From Bombardia bombarda (Eukaryota > Ascomycota > Sordariomycetes > Sordariales > Lasiosphaeriaceae), in the NCBI GenBank assembly GCA_030512295.1, contig JAULSR010000001.1, positions 3,681,001 through 3,745,000 on the forward strand: a DNA stretch of 64,000 nucleotides. The letters run 5' to 3'. The notes beneath the pieces are model-generated. The model did not search any database. It was not told where the DNA came from and saw only the letters and a program-made list of their open reading frames with translations. A program made the position numbers and the translations under genes. Below, in pieces: positions 22,618-34,524 of the stretch. Numbering within the stretch: the first letter of the stretch is position 1; the number at the start of each line of letters is the position of its first letter.

Positions 22618-23849
22618 TCAAGGCAGTTGGGGGAGTACCCTCGCCGACTGAGCAGCACTGACCGTGGCAAGCACAGCAGTGAATGCGCAGACGCCCAGCA
22701 GTATCCTGTGCATGTCAACATCCTGCAGCGACATCATGGCAGTGCCAAAAAGCATGGTGAAGCCGACGATGACACCGAACGACTCAGCCCTGCTCAACTC
22801 TAGCAGGGTCAGTAGCCTAAGCGGGATGAGCAGCAGCAGGGCGGCCGCCATGACCAGACAGAACCGGAGAAACAGTTCCAGATAGTCTCGGCGGAGCAGG
22901 CGAGAGCGCCCTCCGTCGCCGGATGAAGACTTTTCTATTCTGTGTAGAAGACATCAGCTTGTTGTTCCCAGCATATGCGGGAATACCCAGCGTGGGTTTC
23001 CACCTACCAGAAGCCACTGGCCGATGCTGCCGTATTGAAACCAGAAGATAGGTGTGGGAAGTGGCTTTAATACGTCGACAAAGTCTTTCGGCGAGTCCAT
23101 CCACACACACATGCCTCCTTCTCCAGCATCTTCTCGCCTATGGCAAGGTCCAGAATGTATCTGTAATTGGCTTCTGGAACGCGTGGAAGCTGTCGTATGT
23201 ACTGGTAACGTTGCACCAGTGTAACTGTGAAGTATCGTCAGCCCTTGTTGTTGCTGGTTTATTGCCAAGGCAGGTTGGCGATGCACTTACTATACTTGAG
23301 TGTCTCCTCCTCGAGCATTGCCATGATGTCATCAAAATAGCTCCGCACATGAGGCTACCCAGGCAGTCTTGTTTGGCTTTCTGTCAGGCCTCTCCTGTGC
23401 TTTGCCTGTTCTCTATTGTGTTCAACAAGCCTTGCTTGTAGAAATGCCACCCTTGCCCCGACATACTCAATGAGTCGTGCGCCGCTGTAGCTGAAGCCCC
23501 TGAAACAGCCCATGTTGCTGAACTTGGTATGTATGGCCACCAGCCGGGGCCATCCGAGTGGATGATCGAGGTCTTTGATGGGTCAACACCATTCGGGCTT
23601 ATGGGAGAGGTGACGGAGTCCGTACAGTCGTCATCGTGTCTGCAAGCTTGCGACATAAACTCTTCCAGGTCGATCTCGGCTTCATTGTGTCGGCGCTATT
23701 TCTGTAGAGGGGGTGAGTTGCTCACTCTTGTCTGGATTACATGACCGGCTGTCTGTCATCGTCGGACTGTCGGCTCTATCGGGTGTCTGGGACCACTGCA
23801 TCCGAACAGTGCGACGAATAGCTTCTAGGACACGCTCTCTCTGACGCAT
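22618..23849 (-). pseudogene. Decayed DUF6594 domain protein gene
   Basis: Recoverable exons on the minus strand: about 23695-23626, 23572-23291, 23224-23008 and 22929-22618, with a less certain first exon from 23849. Intron phases fit for three introns of 53, 66 and 78 bp. The hallmark LDHPLGWPRLVA is present, followed by the helical block GARLIEYVGARVAFLQARL, then YSITLVQRY-type sequence across a clean splice. Two C-terminal hydrophobic segments close the protein (LVMAAALLLLIPLRLL, FGVIVGFTMLFGTAMM). Two lesions break it. An in-frame TAG lies at 23355-23357 inside exon 3. A net 2-nt frameshift lies in exon 4 at the TG tract 23102-23112. The join of the first two exons also does not keep frame. 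The paralogue at 14924-16389 has no such breaks. A sequencing error could explain one lesion but hardly both. Confidence 0.7.
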
Positions 23850-26800
23850 TGTCGTCGATGGCGAAGGTTGACATGTTGAAGAAAGATAGGCTTCAAAGCT
23901 GGTGGCTCAGGTCCGACCCACCAAGCAAAAGAAGGCATAATAGCCTAACGTGTGACGAGCCTTATAGGCTATCCTTATGGTTGTTCCAGACCTCAACAGC
24001 AGCCAGACGCTGAATAACCTCTGCTTTCGGTGTGTTCTGTGTTCTGCATTTGTTGCCTAATCCTGAGTTGTCCTTGTATGGAATGGAGGCTCAACTGAGG
24101 ATATAGACAGACATTGGAAATATAGAGGGTGTATGGCATCGTGCCCTGATGGGACGGCCGAGACGTGGCGCAGACTAAGACGGCTTGGGGCGTATTGTAG
24201 TATAAGAGCGGTGACAGCGAAGTGAGCAGTGGAAGAAAGTGTGCCGCATTCCTCGACAGAGGCATCCGTACCTTGACTGCAATATTGGAAGTGCTGAGAA
24301 CTGCGGCCTCTATGCGGTAGCCAGGAGCAAAGAGGGGATAGTCCTCGGGGGGAGACGAAGAGACACCTGACGGACGATCGGGCTACACTACCAGTAGGTA
24401 CCTGTAGTCTTAGACTCGTAAGGGTGTGAGGGGAAAGGGGCACGTATTATTGGCGCTAATCAGCCTCGAAGAATGGGTTGTTTCCTGCCCAACCAGTTTT
24501 AAGGGGTGAATTGGGGGGCCAAAAAGAAGAGAAAGGCTCGACCGATAGTGAGAACTTGCGTCCAGGTCGAGCCTCGAACACAGATATGGCTTCACCGCCT
24601 GGCCGATCTCCACGGCGCCGATGGTAACTCGTCTCTCGGGCACCGGTAGTCAGGATGCATTTACCTTTGCGTCGGCTTGTTACTACACCAGTCCCAAGCC
24701 TATTTGTCATGAGGGAGGGCAACAACCACGATCTTGGATATGCCAGAGCCTCGTTTTGCACAGGGAACAGGACGTGAAGATGACGATAGAGTAGGTTAAT
24801 GCAAGGAAGCGAGAATTGTGTCTCAAAATATCCGTAGAGGAGGAAAGTCACATTAGTATGTACGCACTCGGGCCACTACCTGAAGTACTTATAGCGTGCT
24901 ATTAGGGGTAAGTCATAACACCTGGTGTCTACTTAAGTACCGTGCAGGTCAAGCCTTAGTACCTTACCCACTCAACTTGCAGGCTCCATTGCCCATGCCA
25001 GGGCACATGGAATCTGAACAGAACACATAACGGAGAGCAGAAGCCATTAGTTCTACTGGATACCCATTTCAAGCTCTTTGGTTTTCTCCCTTTTCACGTT
25101 CTGAGTCACGACTCATTCTCGTCGCTTCCCCTCACCTTTCCACTCTCCACTCTCCCCTCCACTACCGCCTGTGACGGGCCTATTCTTCATTGCGCTTTCC
25201 CTAAAAGACGCAAAAGATATCCCGCGACGTCACCCCATTTCCCCTCTACACCATTGCCATTGCAATCCATAGGTAGGTAATGTACTCCGTACTTCCATTT
25301 CAACTCACTTTGTCCAGCTTGAGTTGACCTTACCTCCCTCTCCATACTACCCAACCCAGCCATCATTTAAGCAAATGATGATGACCGAGATTCAAACAAC
25401 GCCAGCGACCAGTAGCGCCAATCTGCCACTTTCCCCTCTTGTCTTTCTTTGCTTTTGCTACAGCCCCGAGCAAGCCATTGGCTTCCGATACACCTACACG
25501 ACGCGCACACAACACGTGGCTGCGGTCTGCCGGTCTGTGTCTCGCCGAAGTCGCCATGATATGAAGAGCTCCTTTCTCCTGGCAGAATCCCCCCCCCCCC
25601 CCCCCCCCCAAAAAAAAGCATTTCCTGATTTCCCAGCTCAGTGGGTATGGGCTGCACGTCGTCTCTGTACGCTCGCGCGCAACATTGAACTACCCCAGAT
25701 TCACTCGGTGAACGCACGTGGACACGTGTCAGGGGAAGGGGGCCCCCGTACCCTGTCAACGCCCCCTGACACAGGCCCCCATATCCGCTTTCGGCGATCT
25801 AATCCAGAGTGTCCACGCATCATTGGACCTGATTCGGTCACCGGTTTCTTCTCGCCTCGCAGCTGCACGACAAAGTTGTCCGTCGCATTGAGCTGAAGCG
25901 AAGCCCTCCCGATTCATGTCCATATCACGGATTGTCGACAGCAAGGGCCAATAAGGTTGACGTGCGTTGACATGGATCGCAACCCACGCCAAGACGAGGA
26001 TACCAAAGGAAGAATACAGCATCAATCACTTCCATACTCTGTGGGTCTCGTTGGACAGTTCATCAACGGCGTGAGGACAATGACGAGAAAAACTGGCTTG
26101 AACATGCCTTCGGCTTGGAAATCTAGCGAACCCATGCTACGATAAGAGCTTGGGAATCGAAGAATGCGGGCTGACCAGCGACATTGTTTATTGATGACAG
26201 CAAGGCTTCTTCACAAGGGGGTAGGCGAGTTAATCACCCCGGCGTACCTCCCGTCAAAACGCCGCAAAACGTCGCATTTCGATATGGTACTCGTTCATCC
26301 TCACTGCTCATCTGAGGCGTTGGAAATCGTTTCCGAGCTTTTGCTTTCATGTATTGGATTTGAAGCTTCGAGCTGCCGACTGAACTGGTTGAGGCTCGTG
26401 TCTGGGGAGGACGCGCAGCAGAGCAATGGCGGCGGCCGCCTAGGAAATGAATCGACAAGGCAGTAACTCGAGATTGTCGGGGCACTTCCCACCGCCCCGG
26501 CCAGGGCATAAACCCTTTTGTTGACCGGACACGGTCTATTGTCTTTTTCTGCACTTGGCCCCTATTTCGAGAGCCTTGCGCGTAGCTGGTTTGCCGCAAA
26601 ATTCACAACAACAGCACGCGTTGTCTGCCCGAAATTTGGTCTCTGAACCAAACCTGCACACCGTCTCGGACAAACCCGGTCTGTCGCGATGCTGTCCAAA
26701 CTCAAGCTAAGGAAAAAGAAGTCAGAGCACGTACAAGTGCATCACGCCAACTCGAAGGGACAATAGCTTTCTAACCCCCCTAACCTTGTTACAGGGCTTC

Positions 26801-28611
26801 AGGAAAGAAACACCGGGCCTCTGACGACGACTATATGATGTTCTACTCCCCTGGATCCGACGATATGGAGTCAACATCGAAGCAAACCGAGAAGACAAAG
26901 AGAATCGTTAATGACTAGAAATCTTGACGAGAAGCCAGCCTACAGAGACGTCGATGAAGCCACGCGGACTGGTCCGGAACATCAAAACACGAAGCCGACG
27001 CGAAATAGGAGACTGGGGATAAGTCATGCAACGGGGTGATACTATTTCTTCTTTAGCTGCTCTCCCACTAGGGATGGCTGCTTTGCTTTGGCATTGGTTC
27101 ATTCGAAGGAAAATCGGTGCATACACCACCCAGGAGAATACGCAGGACTTTATGAGCATGCATAGGAGCTTCAATGACTACTTTATTTGCACCGCCTTTC
27201 GACAAATAGGTCAACTACGAGATTCGGCCACTTTCACTCCAGTTGCGTATCCTCCTACTAGCTTCGCTGTTACCTCTAACAATTGTTTACTGTCCGCTCT
27301 TCACCTTCTGCGCTGTACCGACATCCAAGCTATAACATATGATTTTGTCTACATTTCCTAATCCATGCCACGTTCCTTTTAGCCCTCCGTCAGTTTGCAC
27401 AAATAAAACCACACCTACTTTTGGGAAAGAGCAGAGAAACAACAAGCACAAGCACCAGTATATCTAATCACCGACTTCGGGGGGGGGGGGAAACGAAAAC
27501 GTCACCACCCAATACCCCCCTCACCGTCAAGCAAGAGACAATTTCTTCAGCCATCTGGATGTGGAAAGCACTGGGTTACTATCACCTGACTAAGGGTATT
27601 ATTTCTACCGTGAAACCTTGCAAAGGTAAATATAGCCGCCCAGGCTGGTGCGTAGCCGTCTGTGTGGATGCTGATCAACTCGAGCGTGGGAGCTGACGCA
27701 TCAAATACAGGTTACAATACACCAGCTCTTTCCCGTCGACCACTTCTCAGAAGGTAGAATATTTAAAAGGTATATATCAGGTGTTCAAAATGTTAAGGGG
27801 ATACACTACTGAAGTCCGTCCGGTCTTCGCTGAACCTGACAAGTGTTGCGTGCCTCCTTGTTAACAAATAATTCTAGTCCGACAAAGCTGACGCCAGTTC
27901 AGTCACGAGCCAAGGGAAGAGAGGGTAAGTTATTGCAATCAATTGAAGAATGAAACCATTATTATTTACCCTCTGCTATATATGTTGTTCTCGTTTCGTG
28001 CCTTGGACCTTGGGTCTTGCAGTGGCATACGTGAACATCAGGTCTAAGCCAGACCATTTCTCGCCATGGAATTGTTCAGGGTTCGGATGTATCTAGACTA
28101 TACTGCAAGTCCTGAAACTCCGTCAGGAGTACCTAGACCAGCTGTTTGCCCCAAGAAGCCAGTCCATGCTGCCAATAGCATAACAAAAATGACGCGCACG
28201 CGATTGAACCATGAACCAGAGTTTCGCCCTTAAGCAAGAACGATAACTTTGAATTACAAGACATGGAGACATTTTGAAAGAGATCATTACGCCAATTATA
28301 CGCTGTTTCCAGTTCCTTTTCTGGAATAATAACCTCTGTGAGCTGAAATCTGGGTATCTGAAATCACAAAAAGCATGCTGCTGCTGTAGGTGGTGGGCGG
28401 CGGGTGGTGGGTAGGTAATTACCGTAACCTGAGCGCCACTGCCGCAACTCCGAACCCGAAGGTCCTGCAAGTCTCGGACCAAATGCAAAGTTAGCCCAGA
28501 GCCACCACACATGACCTTGCTCGGGACGGACCGCCTTCGCATGGTGACTGACTCGTGCACTTCGATGGCATTGGACGACGACATGTGATTGCGCCAACTG
28601 TCCGACGATCA
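23850..28611. other. Intergenic region, no supported gene
   Basis: About 4.8 kb without a protein gene I can defend. It contains a C21 tract followed directly by eight A (25589-25617), a G12 tract (27479-27490), and many TACCTA/AGGTAC motifs around 24390-24970. A 50-residue two-exon possibility at 26689-26918 is discussed under findings. Frames such as 25324-25896 (+) cross the C21 tract and are not credible. Confidence 0.4.
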
Positions 28612-29546
28612 TCAATCGATGCGCTCTTCCTCGTCGACTCTCCTCCCCAGAAGCGCGGCGACCTCGTCCGACTTCCCCTCGGCACCGCGATACAAGACGT
28701 AGTGCTGCGCCATGAATATCGAGTCGTAAATCATAGAAACGTTCCCGAGAAAGAACTTGACGGGGTTGCCAGTGATGCCCGACCAGTCGCCCTGCATATA
28801 GCTGTCGATGCCCTGCTGCGAGATGCTCAGGATGCCGCCCGAGAAGTCGAGCAGGATCTGGACAATGCTCCACCCGGCCGTCGACTTGTTGCGGTAGTTC
28901 AGAATGACCTGCGGCGTGTACTTGAGCAGCGTGACGATGAGCTTGACGTACGACACGGCGTAGACGGCATCCAGCCAGACCCAGGCGCCCAGCGCGTCGC
29001 CCGTCGTGTCGCGCACCGGCGAGCCCAGCACGACACAGACCACCACCACGACGCCCAGGATGCAGCCCAGGATGGTGCCCAGGATGAAGCGGCTGGGCCT
29101 GCTGCCGACGACGCTCGGGGTGAAGCCCCAGACGCGGGGGAAAAAGTACTGGCTGGTGGTGACGATGGACAGCAGCAGCCCGTGGGCGGCAAAGGTGATG
29201 TCGTTGAACTGCACCGTCGGCGTCAGCCCCTTGTGACGGGCGGCGTACTGCGCCCGGATGAGCGGCGAGTAGAAAAAGACAAAGTTGGACACCATGTAGG
29301 CGGAGAATCCTAGGTATGTGAATAATGTCAGCGGGGAGGCACAGCAAAGGGGGGGGCCGATAAGGAATGACGAGCAGGCAGAGACTAACCAAGACAATTG
29401 AGCAGGGGAAAATCGACCGTCGTCCCCGACGTGGACCGACGGCCAAAGTTGAGCATGGACTGCGGATAGAAGGACAGGGACCAGCATATAAAGTAGGTCC
29501 AGCCAAAGATGCCCGACAGCACGGGTAGGAGGTCGGCGGCAACCAT
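28612..29546 (-). CDS. Cystinosin/Ers1-like PQ-loop lysosomal/vacuolar transporter
   Basis: Two exons on the minus strand (29546-29390 and 29309-28612) with an 80-bp intron in phase 1; 284 aa. Seven transmembrane helices are expected for the family and hydrophobic segments fit this. The first PQ-loop is SFYPQSMLNFGRRST (P28-Q29). The second is KYTPQVILNYRNKSTAGWSI (P185-Q186), preceded by WLDAVYAVSYVKL (D166), a block highly typical of cystinosins and thought to contribute to proton coupling. Family role: proton-driven export of cystine from lysosome or vacuole. The C-terminus ends in an acidic tail (VDEEERID) without the animal GYDQL targeting motif. Unusually, the sequence between helices 3 and 5 (near 103-155) is rich in Val and contains a long ILGVVVVVCVVL helix. 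Substrate assignment rests on family resemblance. Confidence 0.9.
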
Positions 29547-30293
29547 CCTGACGGCTTACAACCGAGACTGCAAAATTGCCGCAGTGAGAGTGCCTTAGCC
29601 TAGATGGAAGTCGAAGAAATTTGCTTTGGGGCCGCCTATCTACACTGCAAATTCAGCGGATGCAAAGAAGGTGATGGAAAACGTCGGTTCCTTCCTTCCC
29701 GAAAATATCCAGGTATGGTTGTTAGAAGCAGGTACGACCAGAGGATACTAGTACATAATACACTTTGTCACGAGTCGCGTAGAGCGCATTAGAGGGGTCG
29801 TTCCTACCCGCGCAATCCTCTGCCGCGATCACGACTCGCGAGCATTGAACGTGAAAGTGCGCGTGTAACCCTAACCCCTAGTATCCGCTAATTGCTTGCA
29901 GTACACGGTACACATGGATGCGCGGGCTGTTAGCAGTCATCTTGCAAACGGGCACTTGTAGGACATGGTCATTTGCGGGTTTAACTGCATCACGGGAGTA
30001 GATGAACATCTTGAAAGACATTGTCACACAAACTCACAGCCGAGCAGTAAAATACTAGAGATCTCTTGCTGCAAATGGAACTGAACCCATGACCTTCGAG
30101 TCGTCTCATGGCAGCTTATCCAGCCTCCTCTCCGTAAAAAAAAAAAAAAAAAAAGGTCAAACGAGGTAGATGCATGAGCATCTCTTTCCTGAACTATTCA
30201 ACAAACGCCTTGCCATTATCCTGTTGTCCGATGCAATAAACCCTTGCTACACAATGCGATATCTCCCAAATGGAACATGATCAAACACACCCA
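29547..30293. other. Intergenic region between cystinosin and tof1 genes
   Basis: Holds the promoter of the cystinosin-like gene and the 3' flank of tof1. A telomere-like TAACCCTAACCCCT lies at 29866-29879. An A-tract of about 18 lies near 30137-30154. Next to it, on the minus strand near 30075-30120, is a B-box-like GGTTCAGTTCC that does not fold into a complete tRNA. Confidence 0.45.
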
Positions 30294-31656
30294 TCACTCT
30301 TCATCACTACTGTCCATCACAAACCCAGCCCGAACCCTTGCCCTCGCCCGAGGGGGAGGAGCAACGACGACGTCCTCGTCGCTGTCATCATCGACTACCC
30401 CCTTTCCAGTACCATTCATACCACTCGCAGGTATAGACGACGATGGCGTGGCATCATCATTTGACCCCTTCATCTCAATATCATCTGCACCACCGCCGCC
30501 GCCGATTGTATGGCTACTATTGCTGCCAACATCCATCTCATCGTCATCGTCGTCGTCGTCTTCATCCTCACTAATCTCCACCACCTTTGCCCTCTTCTTA
30601 GGTGCTGCTGCTGGCGGCTTTCTTCTTGGTTTTGGCTGTGGCTTACTCTTCTTCGTCGTCGTCTTTGATCGGCGCGACATTGATGCTGCTGCTGCTGCTG
30701 CAGATGATGATGGCGACGACAATGCTTCTTCTTCTTCCTCTTCCTCCTTATCACTGTCATCATCATCGCTCCCGGAAGAAGAACCCTTCCTCCCCTCCTC
30801 TCCGCTCTCCCCATCCACATCCAACAACATCTCCATCGACCCCTTCTCCCTTCCATCATCCCCCAACAACCCCGTACTCGCCAGCCCAAACGTCTCATTC
30901 TTAGCCTGCTGCCTCGCCAGCTCCCTCGCAAAGAACTCTCTGTCCCTCTCTTCGTCATCCTCATCGTCGCTCGGATGCACATACATGTCACTCTTGATCC
31001 TCCGCGCCTTCTCCATCTGCTTGAGCCGCCTCGCGCGCGCCCTAGCCTCGAGCTCCTCATCCGCCACCTCCTCCTCTTCCTCATCATCATCCTTCTTCTT
31101 CCTGATCCTCTGCCTCTTCTTCGGCCTCTCCTCGGTAGGTTTCCGCGCCGTGGGGCCTCCAGCAGGGAACAAGAACCCTTCGTCGCCATCGTCAATGCCC
31201 AGATCATCATCGTCAAACACGGCCCTCTTCCTCCTCGAGGCGGCGGCGGCTGATTTTCTGCGCAGCTGGTCCTCGGCCAGCTCGCCCTCCTCAAAGGTTG
31301 GCGGGCTGAACTCGGCCTTGTTGATCAGGTCGATCGAGTCTTTCAAGTCATCTGACGAGAGATTGCCAGGGAGCACCCATATCGACATGGGTGTCTCGTC
31401 GAGCGAGGGCGCGAGGCGCTCCATGCCGACGAGCTTCATGAGCAGGCGCAGGTGCGGGTTCTTGAACATGGCGGTGCGGCGGGCGTCATCATCTGGGCGG
31501 ACGGCTGTTGGTGCAAGCGTGTCAGTAATAATTCAGTGATAGGTAGACACACATAACAAAAAGAAAACACTTACTGATAAGCGGCGCATCCTTTCTCGAC
31601 AGAGCCAGTGCCAGTGCATCCTCCTCACCAGCTCCATTCCCATCCCCATCCCCAGG

Positions 31657-31703
<47 letters not shown>

Positions 31704-34197
31704 CCTGCTCACCCCCAACCCCATCAACCGCCATCGCCAAAGCCTTCTCCGCCCCCTCCCAAGCCCTCCTCTCGCTCTCCGCGCTCCCCAACACCCCCTT
31801 CACCCACCTCACATGCTCCTCCAGACTCCTATCCAGCAATATCCCCACTGCAATCGCAACCTGCTGCTCCCTATCCCCAGCATACTTGAACTCGAGCTCC
31901 GCCGCCGCCCTTGGGTTGCTGCTCGCCATCGTCTGCTTCTCATACCCATACTCCAAGAAATGCGCGGTACTCTGGATCTTTGAGAACAACAACTCGACAA
32001 ACAGCACCGGGCGCTCCTCGAGCTTGCGCACACACTTCTTGATAATCTGCTTCGCCAGCTCCTCCCACTCTTTGAACATAGCCGAGCCCTTGTCCAACGG
32101 CTCCGGGCCCTTGACCATGTTATAAAACAAGTGTATGATATCCAGCCGGAACAGCATGACGCTCATGTCCTGCTTGAACGCGACGCGGTGGAAGTAGCGA
32201 TGCGCTCGCTTCAGCTGCTCGTCGTTCAGATCGCGGTAGAACTTGGTGAAGTGCACAAACGTGTCAACCACCCCCTGGGGCACGAACCTGCTCGTGAACC
32301 GCTTGAAGTCAAACTTCCTCTCTTGGCTGGTCCGCTCGGCGTGCTGCTCGTCATCGGCTGAATCATCGCCCAGATCATCCACCACGCCTTCCTCTTCCTC
32401 CTCAACCCCATCGTCGCCCACGACTACGACTGGATTCGCAGCCGCTTTGGCTTTCTCCGCCTTCTTCTTCTTCCTCTGCCTCTTCCTCGAGCGCACCTGC
32501 AAATCCACATTCTGCTTGGAATACGCCTCGAGGATTCTCAAAAACGTGTGCGTCAGCTCCGTGCAGGCGTCGAGATACTCGAACCCCTGGTCCTTGTACG
32601 AGCGACTGATATTGGCGATGGCGTCGTGTGTCGTCTCTTCATAAAACAACCGCGAGAGCATGTTATCCGCAATCTCCTGGTCCTCCTCATTATTGTCCGG
32701 CGAGCCAGACATCTCCTGCACCGTCAGCAGGATCTGGGTGAAGCAGCGCATCACCGCCGTCAGCTGCGGCCAGTCCTTGTCGCTGTAGCAGCGATCAAGC
32801 GACTTGATCAGCGCGACGAACATCTCCTGGTTGAGCACCTCAGCCACGAGGTTGAAGCTGCTCACGTCGTCCTTCTCCTCTCCCCCTGTTGTCAGTTTCC
32901 TCCCCCCCTTCTTCGCCTTCCGCCTCACCCTCTCCGCCTCCAAAAACCACGCGACCAGATAAAAGAACTGCACGCGGTGCGCATGCAAGATATGCATCGC
33001 CTCGCGCTCAATGCTCTTCCGCACATGCAAAAACAGCGGGTTGAACCCGGCATCCAGAAACTCCTCGACAAACCCGCGCAGCTGCTGCCTGGCGCGCTCG
33101 TCCAGCGTCACGGGCGGCCCGAGGTCCTTTGGCTCCATCTCCTCCAGCTTCTTGGCCGCGCGCCGCGGCGCGCGGAACGTCTTGCTGTTGTCCATCTTGC
33201 GCTCGCGCGTCGCCGCGTCCAGCAGCGCGTCCTGGCCCGACACGGTCGCGAGCTTGCCGTTCTCCTTCTTGACCCAGATCATGGTGCCGAAGCGGCTGTG
33301 GCGCGTGGGCGCGTTCTTGTTGTGCGCGTGCAGCATCGCGGCCTCCTTGCTCATGGCTGCCGTCAGCTCGTCGGCCTTGGCGCGGTTGAGCTGCTTCTCG
33401 CTGACAAAGAGCTTGGCCGGGTCGACGCGCTTGACGAGGTGGAAGATGGTCTCCATGACGATGACGTCCTCGGTGCGGAAGTCCTCGCCCATGTTGGAGG
33501 AGATGGTCAGCAGGAGGAGGAAGATGTCTTGGTAGGAGAAGGCGTCGATGGTGGCGGAGCGGGAGACCTGGGACTCGTCGCCGTCGTAGGTGATGAGCCC
33601 CGGGGCGGGGGCGATGACGGCCATGTTGCGGAGGAAGAAGAGGACGAGCTTGATGATGGCCTGGTCGCGGGCGGAGCGCTCCGCGATGGGCAGGGCCATG
33701 GAGGGCAGGGCGAGGCGGACGGCGGTGGAGAGGACGGGGACGGCGTCGAAGTTGATGATGGCGCGCTTGTAGGCCAGCTGGGCGAGCTGCAGCACGGGCA
33801 CGTGGCGGTGGTGGTTGGCCGTCATGGTGTCGCGGTCGCGCTCGATGGGCCAGGTGAGCGGGACCATGATCTCGAGGCAGGCGAGGGCGATGCGGGCCTT
33901 GGACTTGTTGGTCTCGGGGGCGCAGTTGGGCGGCCAGGTGGCGAGGATCTGGAGCAGGTCGTTGCTGACGATGTTGGCCTCGGCGAGGCAGCGGGCCACG
34001 TCCATGCGGTTTGTCTTCTCGTCGTAGAAGCGGATCCAGCGCTTGAGGTCGCGCAGGACCTCGAGGGCGTCGTCGCCCAGCTTGTAGCCGTCATCGTCGT
34101 CGACGCTGAGCCCGCCGAGGGCAGACACGAGGCTGTTGATGTGTGCCCGCACCTCGGGGTGCACCGTGTCGTTGGTGTTGGCTTCGTTTGCCTCCAT
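30294..34197 (-). CDS. tof1: Topoisomerase 1-associated factor 1 (Tof1/Swi1/Timeless), replication fork protection
   Basis: Two exons on the minus strand (34197-31575 and 31504-30294), with a 70-bp GTAAGT..CAG intron; 1,277 aa. The start is MEANEANTND (ATG 34197); an in-frame extension to 34275 is less likely. The N-terminal TIMELESS domain is clear: ALGGLSVDDDDGYKLGDDAL, LRDLKRWIRFYDEK and ARCLAEANIVSNDLLQIL occur within the first 120 residues. It continues as an alpha-helical solenoid (EERARQ-type and FVEEFLDAGFNPLFLHVRKS segments). By family it forms the fork protection complex with Csm3/Swi3 and acts in fork pausing, checkpoint signalling and cohesion. A poly-Ala run lies just before the splice junction. 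The C-terminal third is highly charged and disordered, with Asp/Glu blocks and basic KKKD, RRKPP and PKKRAK segments that could be nuclear localisation signals. Confidence 0.95.
31658..31702. repeat. (GCA)15 trinucleotide repeat in tof1
   Basis: Fifteen perfect units on the plus strand. On the coding (minus) strand they are read as a poly-alanine run near the end of tof1 exon 1, shortly before a Gly/Asp-rich segment. Confidence 0.95.
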
Positions 34198-34372
34198 TGT
34201 TGCTGAGGTCACAGATGGAGCATGTGCCAAACTCACTCCTGCAGAGTGTTTTGCAGAGAATTGAGTTGTGATCAATCACTGAATTGGTTGGTGTCCGGGA
34301 AACTAGTAGGTAGGTCTTCGTAGGTGCCACTGTAAACTGTCGCGGGGCGCGGGGCGCGGGGCGCTGAGGGAG

Positions 34373-34389
34373 ACGCGTTTTGGCGCGTC
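34373..34389. promoter_or_regulatory. MCB/E2F-like G1/S element upstream of tof1
   Basis: ACGCGT is followed directly by TTTGGCGCGTC, so two ACGCG cores (one in GACGCG, read on the minus strand) flank a TTTTGGCGC E2F-like core. It lies about 176 bp upstream of the tof1 start codon. MBF binds ACGCG boxes at replication genes in yeasts, and tof1 is a replication gene. Binding in this organism is inferred. Confidence 0.45.
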
Positions 34390-34524
34390 GAGCTCTGTTA
34401 ATTGTCAACTAAAAGCCCGGGCCGCTGTAAACCCCTGTTTGCAGATGCCACCAATCAACAACTATTCTAGCGCGCCCTGCACATCACCATGCAGCACTCA
34501 GGACCAGGATGGCTTGTGTTTGTG

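Noticed and set aside
25324..25896. 190-residue open frame on the plus strand
   Set aside because: It crosses the C21A8 tract and has no domain or plausible splice partners.
28364..29542. 392-residue open frame on the minus strand
   Set aside because: Same strand but a different frame from the cystinosin-like gene; it is Ala/Arg/His-rich, whereas the spliced frame carries both PQ-loops.
30060..30125. tRNA-like sequence on the minus strand with a B-box-like GGTTCAGTTCC
   Set aside because: An anticodon-like stem and a T-arm-like hairpin can be drawn, but no 7-bp acceptor stem closes at a proper length, and the adjacent A-tract has the wrong orientation for a tRNA-derived SINE.
30244..31539. 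431-residue Ser-rich open frame on the plus strand
   Set aside because: Antisense of the acidic C-terminal region of tof1; poly-Ser is the complement of the Asp/Glu-rich codons.
32548..34206. 552-residue open frame on the plus strand
   Set aside because: It is exactly antisense to tof1 exon 1 and arises from GC-rich third positions; its translation is Leu/Val/Gly/Arg filler without a domain, while the minus strand encodes a clear Timeless protein.
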